A DNA stretch of 64,000 nt, taken from assembly GCF_000525995.1 (NCBI RefSeq), contig NZ_AODL01000033.1, positions 20,000 to 83,999 on the forward strand. Direction: 5' to 3'. The position numbers and the translations under genes are program-made. Within the stretch, counting starts at the first letter, position 1; each line of letters begins with the position of its first letter. The notes beneath the pieces were generated by a model. That model was given only the letters and a program-made list of their open reading frames with translations. It did no database searches and was not told the origin of the DNA. The DNA is from Paenilisteria riparia FSL S10-1204. Lineage in GTDB: Bacteria; Bacillota; Bacilli; Lactobacillales; Listeriaceae. This document shows, in pieces, positions 25,623 to 35,971 of the stretch.

Positions 25623-28046
25623 ATGAAAAGCAATAAGCAATCTACAAAAAAGGGCAATAAACTAACTAGAACGCTCGCCATGACACTAGTAGCAGGAATC
25701 GCTACAACAACACCAGTTTCTTTAATCGTAAACGCCTCTGCGGTAATAAGTCCAAGCGCAGTAGCCAATCAATTGGTAGCACCTACAATAACACCTAACG
25801 AATTCGAATTATACACAGATAGCTACATAAGAGGGACTTTTGTAGGCGATGTGAAGCGTATTAAAGTATTTGTTGAAGGCGAGAACAGTGGTGAGTACAG
25901 TGGTGGGACAGTGAGTGGAGGCGTATTCCAATTTTATGCCCGCGATAAAATTCGCAACACCCACGATAAAGTTACTGTAAAAGCGTATAACACTGCAGGT
26001 CAAGAAGTAGATAGCAAAGTATTAACTATCAAAAATGCAGATGGGACAGGCAGTATAACCGTTGATGATTTTGTATTACGACAAAGCAGACATGTAGAGG
26101 GAACATATGAGGGCAACGTAGCAAGAGTTCGCCTCAAAGTCGGTACTACAGAATATTCGGGTGGAACTGTATCTGAGGGTAAAATCGTTTTTTACGCACT
26201 CGATAAAATTAAAAGCACGTCAGAAGCAGTAGTACTAATAGGTTATGACAAGCGTGGCAACAAGATTACTGAACAAACAGTTAAAGTAACAGAACTTGGT
26301 GGAGCAATCGAAGTAAATGAATTTGAACTGTACACAGACAGTTACGTACAAGGCACTTTTACCGGTGAAGTTAGAAGCATCAAGTTAGTAGTTGAAGGTG
26401 AAAGTAGCATAGAACACCTTGGCGGAACAGTAAGTAATGGAGTATTCCAATTCTATGCCAAAGATAAAATTCGTAATTCATTTGATAAAGTGACGCTCAA
26501 AGCATATAACGCAGTGGGCCGAGAAGTAGACAGCAAGGAAATTTCAATTAAAAATGCCGATGGTACGGGGAGCTTAGTTACGAATGAATTTGCTTTAGGG
26601 CAAAGTCGAAATGTAGAAGCAACTTATCAAGGAAATGTTTCCAGAGTTCGCCTGAAAGTAAACAACCAAGAATATACCGGCGGAACTGTTGCTGATGGAA
26701 AAGCGACATTTTATGCACTCGATAAAATTAGAAATATGACAGATAAAGTAACGCTAATAGGCTTGGATCGACGCGGCAATAAAATTACAGAACAAGTTGT
26801 GAATATTGTCGAAGGCCAGGTGAACACTGCGCCAACAATTACAGGTGCTACTGACAAAACAATCAATAAAGGTACAGTTTTCAATCCATTAGAAGGTGTA
26901 AGTGCAACGGATAAAGAAGATGGCGATTTGACAGCCTCCATCCGAGTGACAGGGAATGTTGATACTGCAAAAGCAGGCATCTATGAGTTAACGTATGCTG
27001 TTAAAGACTCTGCTAATGAAGAAACCAGAGTTACACGCAAAATTACTGTTCAAGAGATAGTCGCAGCAGACCCAGCAGCCGAAATGGTTAATCCAAAAGG
27101 CAAAGTATTAGTTGGATATTGGCACAACTGGCCGGCAGGAAAAAGCGATGGATATAAACAAGGGTCGTCAGCTGCGATGGATTTAACAGAGATTCGCAAA
27201 GGATACAATGTTATTGACGTCTCTTTCATGAAATCAGCGGATGGCGGCGGAATACCGACTTTTGCGCCATATAACATGACAGATAAAGAATTTCGTGCCC
27301 AAATAGGTGAGCTAAACAAAGAAGGCAGAGCAGTCATCATGGCACTTGGTGGAGCAGACGCTCATATCGAATTGAAGCAATCGGATAAAGACGCTTTTGT
27401 AGCAGAAATTATCCGTATGGTTGATGTATATGGATTTGATGGACTTGACATCGACCTTGAGCAATCCGCAATCACTGCTGGAGAAAATCAACAAGTCATT
27501 CCAGAAGCTCTCCGTGAAGTTAAGAATTACTACAGAGCTCAAAATAAGAATTTCTTAATTACAATGGCTCCAGAGTTCCCATATTTGAAACCAGGTGCAG
27601 CGTATGAAGCGTATATTAAAGGCCTAAATGGTTACTATGATTGGATTAATCCGCAACTATACAATCAAGGCGGCGATGGTCTCTGGGTAGATGAACTAAA
27701 CTTATGGCTTACCCAATTAAACGACGACTTAAAAGCTAAATTCTTATACTACATGGCAGACTCTTTCTCCAAAGGAACAAGAGGATTCTTACAAATCCCA
27801 GCCGACAAACTTGTCTTAGGAATTCCAGCAAATAACGATGCAGCAGCGACAGGATACGTGATTAAACCACTTGATGTCAAAGCAGCGTTGGATCAGTTAG
27901 AAAAAGATGGACAACCAATCAAAGGTCTTATGACATGGTCAGTCAATTGGGATGCCGGAAAAGATAAAAGCGGAAAAGCATACAATTGGGAGTTCGTTGA
28001 CCGTTATGCACCGATGTTATTTAACGAAACAAAGGCAATGAAGTAA
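25623..28046 (+). CDS. Secreted GH18 enzyme with four N-terminal Ig-like modules
   Basis: 807 residues from ATG 25623, seven bases after AGGAGG (an earlier in-frame start has no ribosome site). A signal peptide is cleaved near NASAV. Four Ig-like modules of about 80 residues alternate in two types (residues 35-400): NEFELYTDSY...GTF and VLRQSRHVEGTY. One DUF5011-type Ig repeat (about 405-475) and a C-terminal GH18 barrel (485-805) follow. The barrel carries GFDGLDIDLE (DxxDxDxE) and starts KVLVGYWHNW, resembling the ChiD/endo-beta-N-acetylglucosaminidase subgroup. The substrate is chitin or a GlcNAc glycan outside the cell. Module order is the reverse of the enzyme at 28686. Confidence 0.85.
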   Translation: MKSNKQSTKKGNKLTRTLAMTLVAGIATTTPVSLIVNASAVISPSAVANQLVAPTITPNEFELYTDSYIRGTFVGDVKRIKVFVEGENSGEYSGGTVSGGVFQFYARDKIRNTHDKVTVKAYNTAGQEVDSKVLTIKNADGTGSITVDDFVLRQSRHVEGTYEGNVARVRLKVGTTEYSGGTVSEGKIVFYALDKIKSTSEAVVLIGYDKRGNKITEQTVKVTELGGAIEVNEFELYTDSYVQGTFTGEVRSIKLVVEGESSIEHLGGTVSNGVFQFYAKDKIRNSFDKVTLKAYNAVGREVDSKEISIKNADGTGSLVTNEFALGQSRNVEATYQGNVSRVRLKVNNQEYTGGTVADGKATFYALDKIRNMTDKVTLIGLDRRGNKITEQVVNIVEGQVNTAPTITGATDKTINKGTVFNPLEGVSATDKEDGDLTASIRVTGNVDTAKAGIYELTYAVKDSANEETRVTRKITVQEIVAADPAAEMVNPKGKVLVGYWHNWPAGKSDGYKQGSSAAMDLTEIRKGYNVIDVSFMKSADGGGIPTFAPYNMTDKEFRAQIGELNKEGRAVIMALGGADAHIELKQSDKDAFVAEIIRMVDVYGFDGLDIDLEQSAITAGENQQVIPEALREVKNYYRAQNKNFLITMAPEFPYLKPGAAYEAYIKGLNGYYDWINPQLYNQGGDGLWVDELNLWLTQLNDDLKAKFLYYMADSFSKGTRGFLQIPADKLVLGIPANNDAAATGYVIKPLDVKAALDQLEKDGQPIKGLMTWSVNWDAGKDKSGKAYNWEFVDRYAPMLFNETKAMK

Positions 28047-28141
28047 AGCGATAGTATACAAGGCTGGTTAAATAGCTTTCTGCTTTAGCCAGTCTTGAAT
28101 CTGAAGAATCCCTATTTTCCAAATCGCTGAAAGGAGAATAC

Positions 28142-28624
28142 ATGAAAAAACTGATACTTTGTGCAATGTCTATGCTCGCTATCTTTGCTCTCGTTGCGTG
28201 CGATCCGACTCCAGAAGAAGGAGCGAACGATAAACAAAAAGATAGCACCAAAGTAGTGAACGAAGGCACTGCTAAACATCAAGATGTTAAGTTAACTAAA
28301 AATGTCGGAGAAACCGAAATGACTGTAGACCATATCAAACAGAAAATCATTAAGAAAAAGAAACACCTCGAATTGCAATTTAGTCTAACCAATCATTCTT
28401 CCACAGATAAGGGATTTGGTGCCAATGACTTTAGGATAGAAGCTGATGACAGTGAAACATACCGAATCGATGGCACAAAAGTCAATTTTGGCGATGTTAT
28501 TGCACCGCATAAAACATTAACGGGCAGCGCTTATTTTGTAATCCCAGAAAAAATTAAAAGCATCAATGTCGTATATCAACCAGAAGAAAAAATGGAAGCG
28601 GCATGGAAAATAGATCTTGAATAA
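28142..28624 (+). CDS. Lipoprotein with a DUF4352-like domain
   Basis: 160 residues. The signal peptide ends in the lipobox LVAC (Cys at residue 20), followed by a short Asp/Glu/Lys-rich linker and a beta-sandwich domain (about 50-155) of the DUF4352/telokin-like type, with LELQFSLTNHS and GSAYFVIPE strands. It is attached to the outer face of the membrane. Lying between two secreted GH18 genes, it might assist them, but this is only by position. ATG at 28142 follows AAAGGAGAAT. Confidence 0.7.
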   Translation: MKKLILCAMSMLAIFALVACDPTPEEGANDKQKDSTKVVNEGTAKHQDVKLTKNVGETEMTVDHIKQKIIKKKKHLELQFSLTNHSSTDKGFGANDFRIEADDSETYRIDGTKVNFGDVIAPHKTLTGSAYFVIPEKIKSINVVYQPEEKMEAAWKIDLE

Positions 28625-28685
28625 TTGGTATTCTGGGCTTGTCCCAATAACACATACTAAATACTATTGAAAAGAGGGAAAAATT

Positions 28686-31600
28686 GTGAAAAACCGTTCA
28701 ATCAAACTAGCAATGAGTACAGTTTTAATTTTACAAGCATTTCTTATTGCATTAGCTGGTGTATTTTATATGCCGCAACCACAACAAGTAAGCGCAGTAG
28801 AGAAGAGCACGACAGCATCTAAATACAGAAATGTTATGTATTACGGAGACTGGTCAATTTGGGGAGGTCAGGGAAACTTTTATCCTAAAGATATCCCAGC
28901 AGATCAATTAACACATTTAAACTTTGCATTTTTAGATTTTGATAGTAATGGGAACTTTATTTTTACGGATACAGATGCAGCTGTGAGCGCTCCGGTTGGT
29001 GAGACAGACGTAACGTGGGGAGGCCCTAGCGCTGGTATTCTAAATGCTTTGCAATCCCTTCGAGCAGAAAATCCTAACATGAAAATTGGAGTATCACTTG
29101 GTGGTTGGTCAAAATCAGGAGACTTCTCAACGGTCGCAGCAGACCCAGCGAAGCGTGCCAATTTTGTATCCAACACAGTGAAATTCGTCAAAATGACAAA
29201 CATGGACTTCGTGGATGTTGACTGGGAGTATCCGGCATCCGTTCGGGAAGCAGACCTTGTAGATAACAAAAACGACGAAGGTACACCGAATTCACGACCA
29301 GAAGATAAGCAAAATTACATTACACTATTACAAGAATTGCGTACAGCACTTGATAAACAAGGAACAGAAATCAAAAAAACATATGAACTAACAGTAGCAC
29401 TACCAGCACCAAAGTCAAAACTAGATGAAGGAATTGACGTTAAAGCATTATTTGATGTTGTAGACTTTGCCAATATCATGACATACGACATGCATGGCGC
29501 ATGGGAAGGACAAACGGGTCATCACTCTGCATTGTACGGCAATCCAAGCGATCCATCCTTTTCAGACGGACTTTCTGTGGACCAAACGGTTGCTTATTTA
29601 ACATCACAAGGAGCAGCCCCAGAAAAAATTGTTATCGGAGCAGCCTTCTACTCCCGTGGATGGAATACTGTTGCTAAAGGATCAGATCCACTTAATCCAG
29701 GTCTATTCCAGCAAGCAACAAAAGATTTTGCAGACGCAGACCGAACACCAACATGGGGAACATCGAATGAAATTGACATGGTTATCGGTGATTTCGGAAG
29801 AGCTTCAGGGACTTGGGCATATCGCAACATTGATAAATTAAAAGCAAGTGTTCCAGGTTTGACGGAATATTGGGATGGTGTAGCAAAAGCACCGTATTTA
29901 TACAGCGACATAACAGGACAATTTTTCACATTCGAGAATATACGTTCCGTGACAGAAAAAGCGAAATATGTACAAGAAAAAAATCTTGGCGGCATGATTT
30001 CATGGATGCAATCTCAAGACAAAGTGAGCGCGGGATCAACAAAGCGTGACGAACTAACAAAAGCAATTAAAACTGGTTTAGCTGGCGCAGAAAAACTACC
30101 TGATCAAAAAATTGTTTACGCAAACCAAGATGTAGAAGTGACGGTAACAGCAACGACTAATTCATCTTACACAGTAAACTTGCGTAACAAAGCGGTGAAT
30201 AAAGAAACGAACCCGGTTCTAAAAGCAGTAGAAGCAGGATTCAACACGGTTAAGCTACCTAAATTCTATGTAGCATTGAATACAACTGAAAGACTATCAG
30301 CTGGGGACAATCATGCAGGGGCAGTTTCACAGGCTGGAAATATGGCTGTCATTGACCTTGCTGGTGTCTATGACGGTAAAACAATTTTGCCAGGCGCTAA
30401 CTACTCATTTAAATTAAATACAACAGGTAATGCAAACAAGGCGAATATTAATACAATTCATTTAACACAGCGCATGGCAACTAATCGCAGTGAATTAGGC
30501 AAACAACTTGTTTTCGGTACACAAAATACTGCTCCAGAAATTAAAGGAATAAGCAATAAAACAATCACTGTTGGAACATCATTTAATGCCTTAGAAGGCG
30601 TTACAGCTACCGATGCAGAAGATGGTGACCTAACATCTCAAATCAAAGTAACAGGAACAGTAGACACATCAAAAGTCGGTGAATATGAACTAACATACAG
30701 TGTTAAAGACTCAGCAAATGAAGAAGTAACAGCTAAGCGCACAATTAAAGTGATTGCCAGTCAAGAACCAGTAACAGGAACCATTACCCCAAGAGCTTTT
30801 GAAGTTTACAAAGACACTTATGTAAGTGGTACGTTCACTGGCGATGTGAAACATATTAAACTTGTTGTAGAAGGTGATAAAGGTAGCGAATACACAGGTG
30901 GAACAGTCAGCACGAACGGCACATTCCAATTCAATGCAACAGGGAAAATCCACAATTCCTACGATAAAGTAACAGTAGAAGCTTACAATACAGCCGGTAA
31001 AAAAGTAGACAGCAAAGCCGTCTTACTAATTAATGGAGATGGAGCAGGATCAATCACGACAGATGATTATATCCTTGGCCAAAGTAGACACATTGAAGGA
31101 ACTGTTAGCGGTAACGTCTCAAGAATTCGCTTGCAAGTCGATGGAGCAGAATATGCTGGCGGATCATTAGCAAATGGCCATATCTCTTTCTACGCGATGG
31201 ACAAAATCAGAACAACAACAGCTAAAGTTATTCTAGTGGCTTACGATAGACGTGGAAACAAAATTGATCAACAAAATGTCAAAGTAAGACCATTGCATAC
31301 AGGTAGTGTAGCACCAAACGAATTTGTGTTGTATCAAGATAGCTATGTTACAGGTAGCTTTACAGATGATGTGAGACGCGTTCGACTAGTTGTGGAAGAT
31401 GACAATGGAACCGAAGTTGAGTACGCAGGAGGAACAGTAGAAAATGGAACATTCCAATTCTACGCCAGAGATAAGATTCGTAGCTCATATAACAAAGTAA
31501 CAATTAAAGCATATAATTCCGTAGGACATGAAGTAGATAGCAAAGTAGTTGCCGTGAAAAACCTAGATGGTAACGGCACAGTTGTTGCTAGTGAGTACGT

Positions 31601-31826
31601 GCTAGGTCAAAGCAAGTATTTAGAAGGAACTTACACAGGAAATGTTAGCCGAGTGAGATTAAAAGTAGGCGACACAGTTTACAACGGAGGAACAGTAGAA
31701 GCTGGGAAAATTTCCTTTTATGCACATGGAACAATTAAGAATACCACTGAAAAAGTAGTTTTAATTGCTCTGGATGCACGCGGTAATATTATCGACCAGA
31801 AAGACGTGAAGGTAACAACGAAATAA
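28686..31826 (+). CDS. Secreted GH18 chitinase with C-terminal Ig-like modules
   Basis: 1046 residues starting at GTG 28686 after AAAAGAGGG. A signal peptide is cleaved near VSAVE. The GH18 barrel (about 45-470) contains DFVDVDWEYP and SLGGWSKSG and is close to the chitinase at 13560. A beta-rich domain (480-615), a DUF5011 Ig repeat (617-695) and four Ig-like modules in two alternating types (700-1046) follow, close to those of the protein at 25623. There is no CBM5/12 and no sorting signal, so the Ig modules may provide wall or polymer binding. Together the three GH18 enzymes make up a chitin-degrading set. Confidence 0.88.
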   Translation: MKNRSIKLAMSTVLILQAFLIALAGVFYMPQPQQVSAVEKSTTASKYRNVMYYGDWSIWGGQGNFYPKDIPADQLTHLNFAFLDFDSNGNFIFTDTDAAVSAPVGETDVTWGGPSAGILNALQSLRAENPNMKIGVSLGGWSKSGDFSTVAADPAKRANFVSNTVKFVKMTNMDFVDVDWEYPASVREADLVDNKNDEGTPNSRPEDKQNYITLLQELRTALDKQGTEIKKTYELTVALPAPKSKLDEGIDVKALFDVVDFANIMTYDMHGAWEGQTGHHSALYGNPSDPSFSDGLSVDQTVAYLTSQGAAPEKIVIGAAFYSRGWNTVAKGSDPLNPGLFQQATKDFADADRTPTWGTSNEIDMVIGDFGRASGTWAYRNIDKLKASVPGLTEYWDGVAKAPYLYSDITGQFFTFENIRSVTEKAKYVQEKNLGGMISWMQSQDKVSAGSTKRDELTKAIKTGLAGAEKLPDQKIVYANQDVEVTVTATTNSSYTVNLRNKAVNKETNPVLKAVEAGFNTVKLPKFYVALNTTERLSAGDNHAGAVSQAGNMAVIDLAGVYDGKTILPGANYSFKLNTTGNANKANINTIHLTQRMATNRSELGKQLVFGTQNTAPEIKGISNKTITVGTSFNALEGVTATDAEDGDLTSQIKVTGTVDTSKVGEYELTYSVKDSANEEVTAKRTIKVIASQEPVTGTITPRAFEVYKDTYVSGTFTGDVKHIKLVVEGDKGSEYTGGTVSTNGTFQFNATGKIHNSYDKVTVEAYNTAGKKVDSKAVLLINGDGAGSITTDDYILGQSRHIEGTVSGNVSRIRLQVDGAEYAGGSLANGHISFYAMDKIRTTTAKVILVAYDRRGNKIDQQNVKVRPLHTGSVAPNEFVLYQDSYVTGSFTDDVRRVRLVVEDDNGTEVEYAGGTVENGTFQFYARDKIRSSYNKVTIKAYNSVGHEVDSKVVAVKNLDGNGTVVASEYVLGQSKYLEGTYTGNVSRVRLKVGDTVYNGGTVEAGKISFYAHGTIKNTTEKVVLIALDARGNIIDQKDVKVTTK

Positions 31827-31847
31827 ACGTGTATTTAGTGAAACGAC

Positions 31848-31900
31848 AGCCTGAGACAAAAATCTATCAGTATGAATGCGTACTGGTTCTATCTCAGGCT
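31848..31900. terminator. Hairpin after the large chitinase gene
   Basis: AGCCTGAGA (31848-31856) pairs perfectly with TCTCAGGCT (31892-31900), and T-rich sequence follows. Probable terminator separating the chitinases from the exopolysaccharide cluster. Confidence 0.65.
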
Positions 31901-31996
31901 AGACTTTCCATTATTATTTTTAACACCTATGCCTTAGGTAATTAATACGGACAAAAAAACAGTAGCTATCCAGCTTGATTGAAGAAGGTGAGAAAA

Positions 31997-33272
31997 TTGA
32001 AAATAGCAGTGATTGGTTTGGGTTATATCGGTTTACCTACAGCGGTCATGTTCGCCAATGCAGGGCAGCAAGTAATTGGTGTTGACGTGAATCCATCTGT
32101 CATAAAAAGGTTAAATAACGCAGAATCGGGCATAGAAGAACCATTTTTACAAGAGGAGCTTGAAAAAGCAGTAAGGCAAGGAAACTTTACTGCAACTACC
32201 CAAATAGAGCTAGCTGATGTGTTCATCATTACAGTACCAACGCCAAGTAAAGAGGACTTGTGGAAATCATGTGATTTGACTTATGTGATGCAGGCGGTTG
32301 AAAGTATTTTACCTTGTCTAAGAGCAAATAACACAGTGGTCATTGAATCAACCGTTGCACCTAAAACAACTGAATCTGAAATTTTGCCATTAATAGAATC
32401 AGTAGGTTTGCAAGTAGGTGAAAATGTACATCTATTGCATTGTCCAGAACGTGTTTTGCCAGGGCGAATTATTCACGAATTAGTGCATAACGACAGAATT
32501 ATCGGTGGGGTTACTCCGAACTGTACAGAAGCCGGCATTAAATTGTATCAAATATTCGTCAAAGGTCGCTTAATACCCACGGACGTGGCAACCGCAGAAT
32601 TAGCTAAACTGATGGAAAATACATTCCGTGATGTTAATATAGCACTGGCTAATGAACTAGTGAAGGTTGGCGAGACATTAGAAATTGATGCGCTAAGAGT
32701 CATTGAACTTGCGAATCACCACCCACGTGTCAATATTCATCAACCAGGTCCAGGCGTTGGCGGGCATTGCTTAGCTATAGATCCGAACTTTATTGTAGCC
32801 ACGGCGCCATTTGCGACACAGCTAATCAAAGAAGCAAGAAGCGTTAACGAATCGATGCCAGTATATATTTTGACTAAAGTAGAACAAATCATGACTCATA
32901 TAGGCGGTAGGAAGATAACCATTTTTGGTCTAGCATACAAAGGAAACAGTGACGATACTCGTGAAAGCCCCGCGATGACAATTTACCAAGCTCTGCAAAA
33001 GCAACAAACATATGACGTAGTGGCATTTGATCCACATGTCTCTTTAGACTTTGTAAGAAAAAGACATCAACAAGGCTTTAACAAATACTGATTTACTATT
33101 AGTACTCACTGATCATTCGGAATTCAAACAAATTTCCGCTAAACATACTGCACAAATGCGAAATAAGCTCATTTTTGATACAAAAGGTATTGTACAGCAA
33201 GTCGACGCCAAAGTTAGCACCATAAATCTAGGAAATATGCATGCACTAAAAAAAGTAAGTATCATGACTTGA
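31997..33272 (+). pseudogene. wecC: UDP-N-acetyl-D-mannosamine dehydrogenase (WecC), frameshifted near the end
   Basis: TTG at 31997 follows AAGGTGAG and opens with the NAD-binding motif AVIGLGYIGLPTA. The catalytic Cys lies in GVGGHCLAIDP and the conserved Lys/Asp stretch in LAYKGNSDDTRESPA. A 5-A tract (33058-33062) shifts the frame to a stop at 33091, while the +1 frame continues with DLLLVLTDHSEFK, the usual C-terminal signature, to TGA at 33270-33272. Without one A the protein is about 424 residues and complete. It oxidises UDP-ManNAc to UDP-ManNAcA for polysaccharide synthesis. It is the first gene of the cluster. Confidence 0.85.
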
Positions 33273-33294
33273 AAGAGAAGGTTAGGTTAGTAAT

Positions 33295-33964
33295 ATGGAA
33301 AAAATGATAGACTTGCGCATAGTTGCTAAGCGAATGAAGCAGTATCTTTGGATTCTTGTCTTAGCGGCAATATTTGGCATTGGAGGCGCGGCTTTATGGG
33401 CAACACAAGTGGCTACTCCAAAATATCAGGCAACGGCAGACATCTTCGTTAAGCCACAAAAATTAGAAACAGAAGATTTCCGACTAGACGCCAACACGAA
33501 TAATCGCTTAATTAGTACGTATTCAGGCATTTTAAAAAAGTCATAAAATTATCGATCAAGTAAAAATGAAATTAGATATCAGAGAAAGTTTCCAAACAAT
33601 AGTCGCCAATTTAAATATAAAAAATGAAAATGAATCGCAAATCATATCCATATCTTATATAGCAACAACACCAGAAGAAGCCACCAAAGTTGTAAATACG
33701 GTGATTAAAGTAATGGAAGCAGAGGTCGGGGTGTTGCTTGAAGGCGATACTATTAAAACTTTATCCAAAGCAACGGTAGAAGAAGCAGCGATTCCAGTTT
33801 CACCAAATATAAAAATGAGCTTGTTGATGGGGCTATTTATTGGCTTGGTGGGTGGTCTGATTATTATGGTTGTAATTCTATTCAGCAATAATACGATTAG
33901 AGAAAATGAAGACATTGAAGAGATAACCAATATTCCTATTTTAGGGGAGATTGAGAAATGGTAA
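33295..33964 (+). pseudogene. Wzz/YveK-type chain-length and kinase-activator protein, frameshifted
   Basis: An N-terminal cytoplasmic tail and membrane segment (LWILVLAAIFGIGG), an extracytoplasmic Wzz domain and a second membrane segment (MGLFIGLVGGLIIMVVI). A 6-A tract (33534-33539) shifts the frame into a stop at 33544. The +1 frame carries on with IIDQVKMKLDIRE to the end. Removing one A gives 222 residues, the usual size of Gram-positive CapA/YveK modulators. Its stop overlaps the kinase start (ATGGTAA), a normal pairing of activator and tyrosine kinase. Confidence 0.82.
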
Positions 33965-34638
33965 TAAAAAAGCAATATGCTGAAAGACAATTAATTCAAA
34001 AAGAAAAAGGTGTTATACCTGAACAGATTCGTAATATTCGTACTAGTGTTCAATATCTAGCGAATAGGCGAAATCTAAAAGTAATTATGGTGACATCTTG
34101 TAGGCAAGGCGAAGGGAAATCAAGTGCCATTGTCAATCTGGCTTATTTCATGGCCAAAAATGATAAAAAAGTATTGGTTATCGATAGTGATTTACGTCTA
34201 CCAACAATTCATAAGCCATTTCAACTTCAGAATTTTACGGGGCTTACCGATTTTCTAAATGAGCTGATGGATGAAAAAGAGATTATTCAACGCGTTGTTG
34301 AAAATTTAGATGTTGTAACAAGCGGCCCATTGCCATACAATCCTACCGAACTACTAAGTAAAGCCCGTTTTAAAACTTTTATCGACACGCATCGAGGTGA
34401 TTATGATTTCATTTTCGTAGATGCCCCTCCAAGTGGGTTAGCGGATAGTAAAATTATCGGAAGCGTTTGTGATAGCACGATTATTATAGTAGAGAATGGA
34501 AAAACAACGAAAAATCAGCTAAAAACATGCATCGATACATGTAAAATGCAAAATATTGATATTATTGGCGTCATTAGAAATAAGATAAGGAAGAAAAAGC
34601 ATGACTCGAATTATTATTATAACTATGTTAAAGAGTAG
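33958..34638 (+). CDS. Bacterial tyrosine kinase (CapB/YveL/EpsB type)
   Basis: 226 residues. Walker A is RQGEGKSS, Walker A' is VLVIDSDLR and Walker B is FIFVDAPPSG. The C-terminus carries a tyrosine cluster, NYYYNY, the autophosphorylation site of BY-kinases. It overlaps the end of the Wzz-like gene by 7 bases. It phosphorylates itself and polysaccharide enzymes such as UDP-sugar dehydrogenases (possibly the WecC at 31997), thereby controlling chain length and output. Confidence 0.9.
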   Translation: MVIKKQYAERQLIQKEKGVIPEQIRNIRTSVQYLANRRNLKVIMVTSCRQGEGKSSAIVNLAYFMAKNDKKVLVIDSDLRLPTIHKPFQLQNFTGLTDFLNELMDEKEIIQRVVENLDVVTSGPLPYNPTELLSKARFKTFIDTHRGDYDFIFVDAPPSGLADSKIIGSVCDSTIIIVENGKTTKNQLKTCIDTCKMQNIDIIGVIRNKIRKKKHDSNYYYNYVKE

Positions 34639-34641
34639 CTT

Positions 34642-35971
34642 TTGGTGGGAGTCATGCAGTTAAGAGTGGGTAGAATCACAGTTGTTTTTGGCATCGTCAT
34701 ATATATATTGGCATTGTATATTGCCTATGTCCATTTAATTTCACCAGCATATAGTTATTATCGGCTTACCAATTTACATCCGCCATTATGGATTGTTCTA
34801 CTATCCAGTTTATTAGCTATCCTACCAAGTTTTTGGTCGGAATATCACGTGCAGCGACCGTCTCAAGTGATTTACTGGATATTATATCTGTTTGCTTATA
34901 TTCCTGTTATTATCATTCCAGATTTTATTAGAGAGAATGCCTGGGATTCGTTTTGGATATTTAAAGTGGTTCGTTTTTGTAGGCTTAATGATTATTCATT
35001 TTTTTAGCAAAATTTCTTTGGTAAAAATTCCGAATACTAATTTTCCAGTCGCTGCTGTGAATGTCGGGATATTTGTAGGTATGTCATTGCTTTATGTAGT
35101 TATGATTCGAGTGTATGGTTTTCATATTAATCCTGTTTCTTTTAAAGAAGTATACGGCGTAAGGGAAGTGTATCGCAGTGAGACGGGGAGAATTGCTGGG
35201 TACGCAATAACCTGGCTTTCAAAAATTATGGACATGTTTATAATGACTATTGGTATAATGCGTGGGCAGCTATTACTTCTCTTTGTAGGGATACTCGGGC
35301 AAGTGTATGTATATTCTGTTTCAGGGCACAAAAGTGTGGTGCTGTCGATGGGATTATTGTTTGTTGTTCTATTTTGTCTTAGAAATAGTGGCAAAACATT
35401 TGGTATTAACTTTGTCTGGTTCATGGTTGGCTTTGTATTGCTGGCCATTTTGGTAGATATTTTTAATGACAATATTGCATTTACAGAAGTGTTTACTAGA
35501 AGGATGTTACTTTTGCCGGGAGCTTTATCAAGTTTGTTCTTTGATTTCTTTTCAACGCATGAAAAAACATATTTAGGTCATTCTGTTTTAGGATTTTTTG
35601 TGGACTATCCGTATAAAGTCAGTCCCAGTCATCTTATCGGTTTCACCTATTTTGGTTCTGAGAAGATGTCTGCAAATGTTAATATGTGGGCTGATGCTTA
35701 CTCTGCTTTTGGCTACGCTGGTGTTATTGCCTTTAGTGGGCTGCTTGGGTGTGTCCTGTGGTTATATGACAGTATTGCACAGAAACGGAATTTTGTGCTT
35801 AGTGTGGCTTTGATGGTTATGCCAGCTTGGAGTTTGGTAGATAGTTCATTTATTATTGCACTGTTCACAAATGGTATTGTGATTGCACTTGTATTGAATT
35901 ACTTGTATCGCAGTGATTTATGGGAAGGAAATAAACATGTCAGCGCGAAAAATCTTAGTAACACTGTTTAG
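34642..35971 (+). pseudogene. Polysaccharide polymerase (Wzy-like), frameshifted
   Basis: A polytopic membrane protein of about ten segments with low sequence conservation, as usual for Wzy; the call rests on topology and position. The first 120 residues are in the 34642 frame. Around 34951-34975 (a 4-T run and following bases) the frame shifts by +1 and continues YLKWFVFVGLMIIHFF to TAA at 35971. One base less gives about 440 residues. Starts TTG 34642 and ATG 34654 are both possible. It overlaps the Wzx gene by 35 bases. It joins lipid-linked repeat units outside the membrane. Confidence 0.65.
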
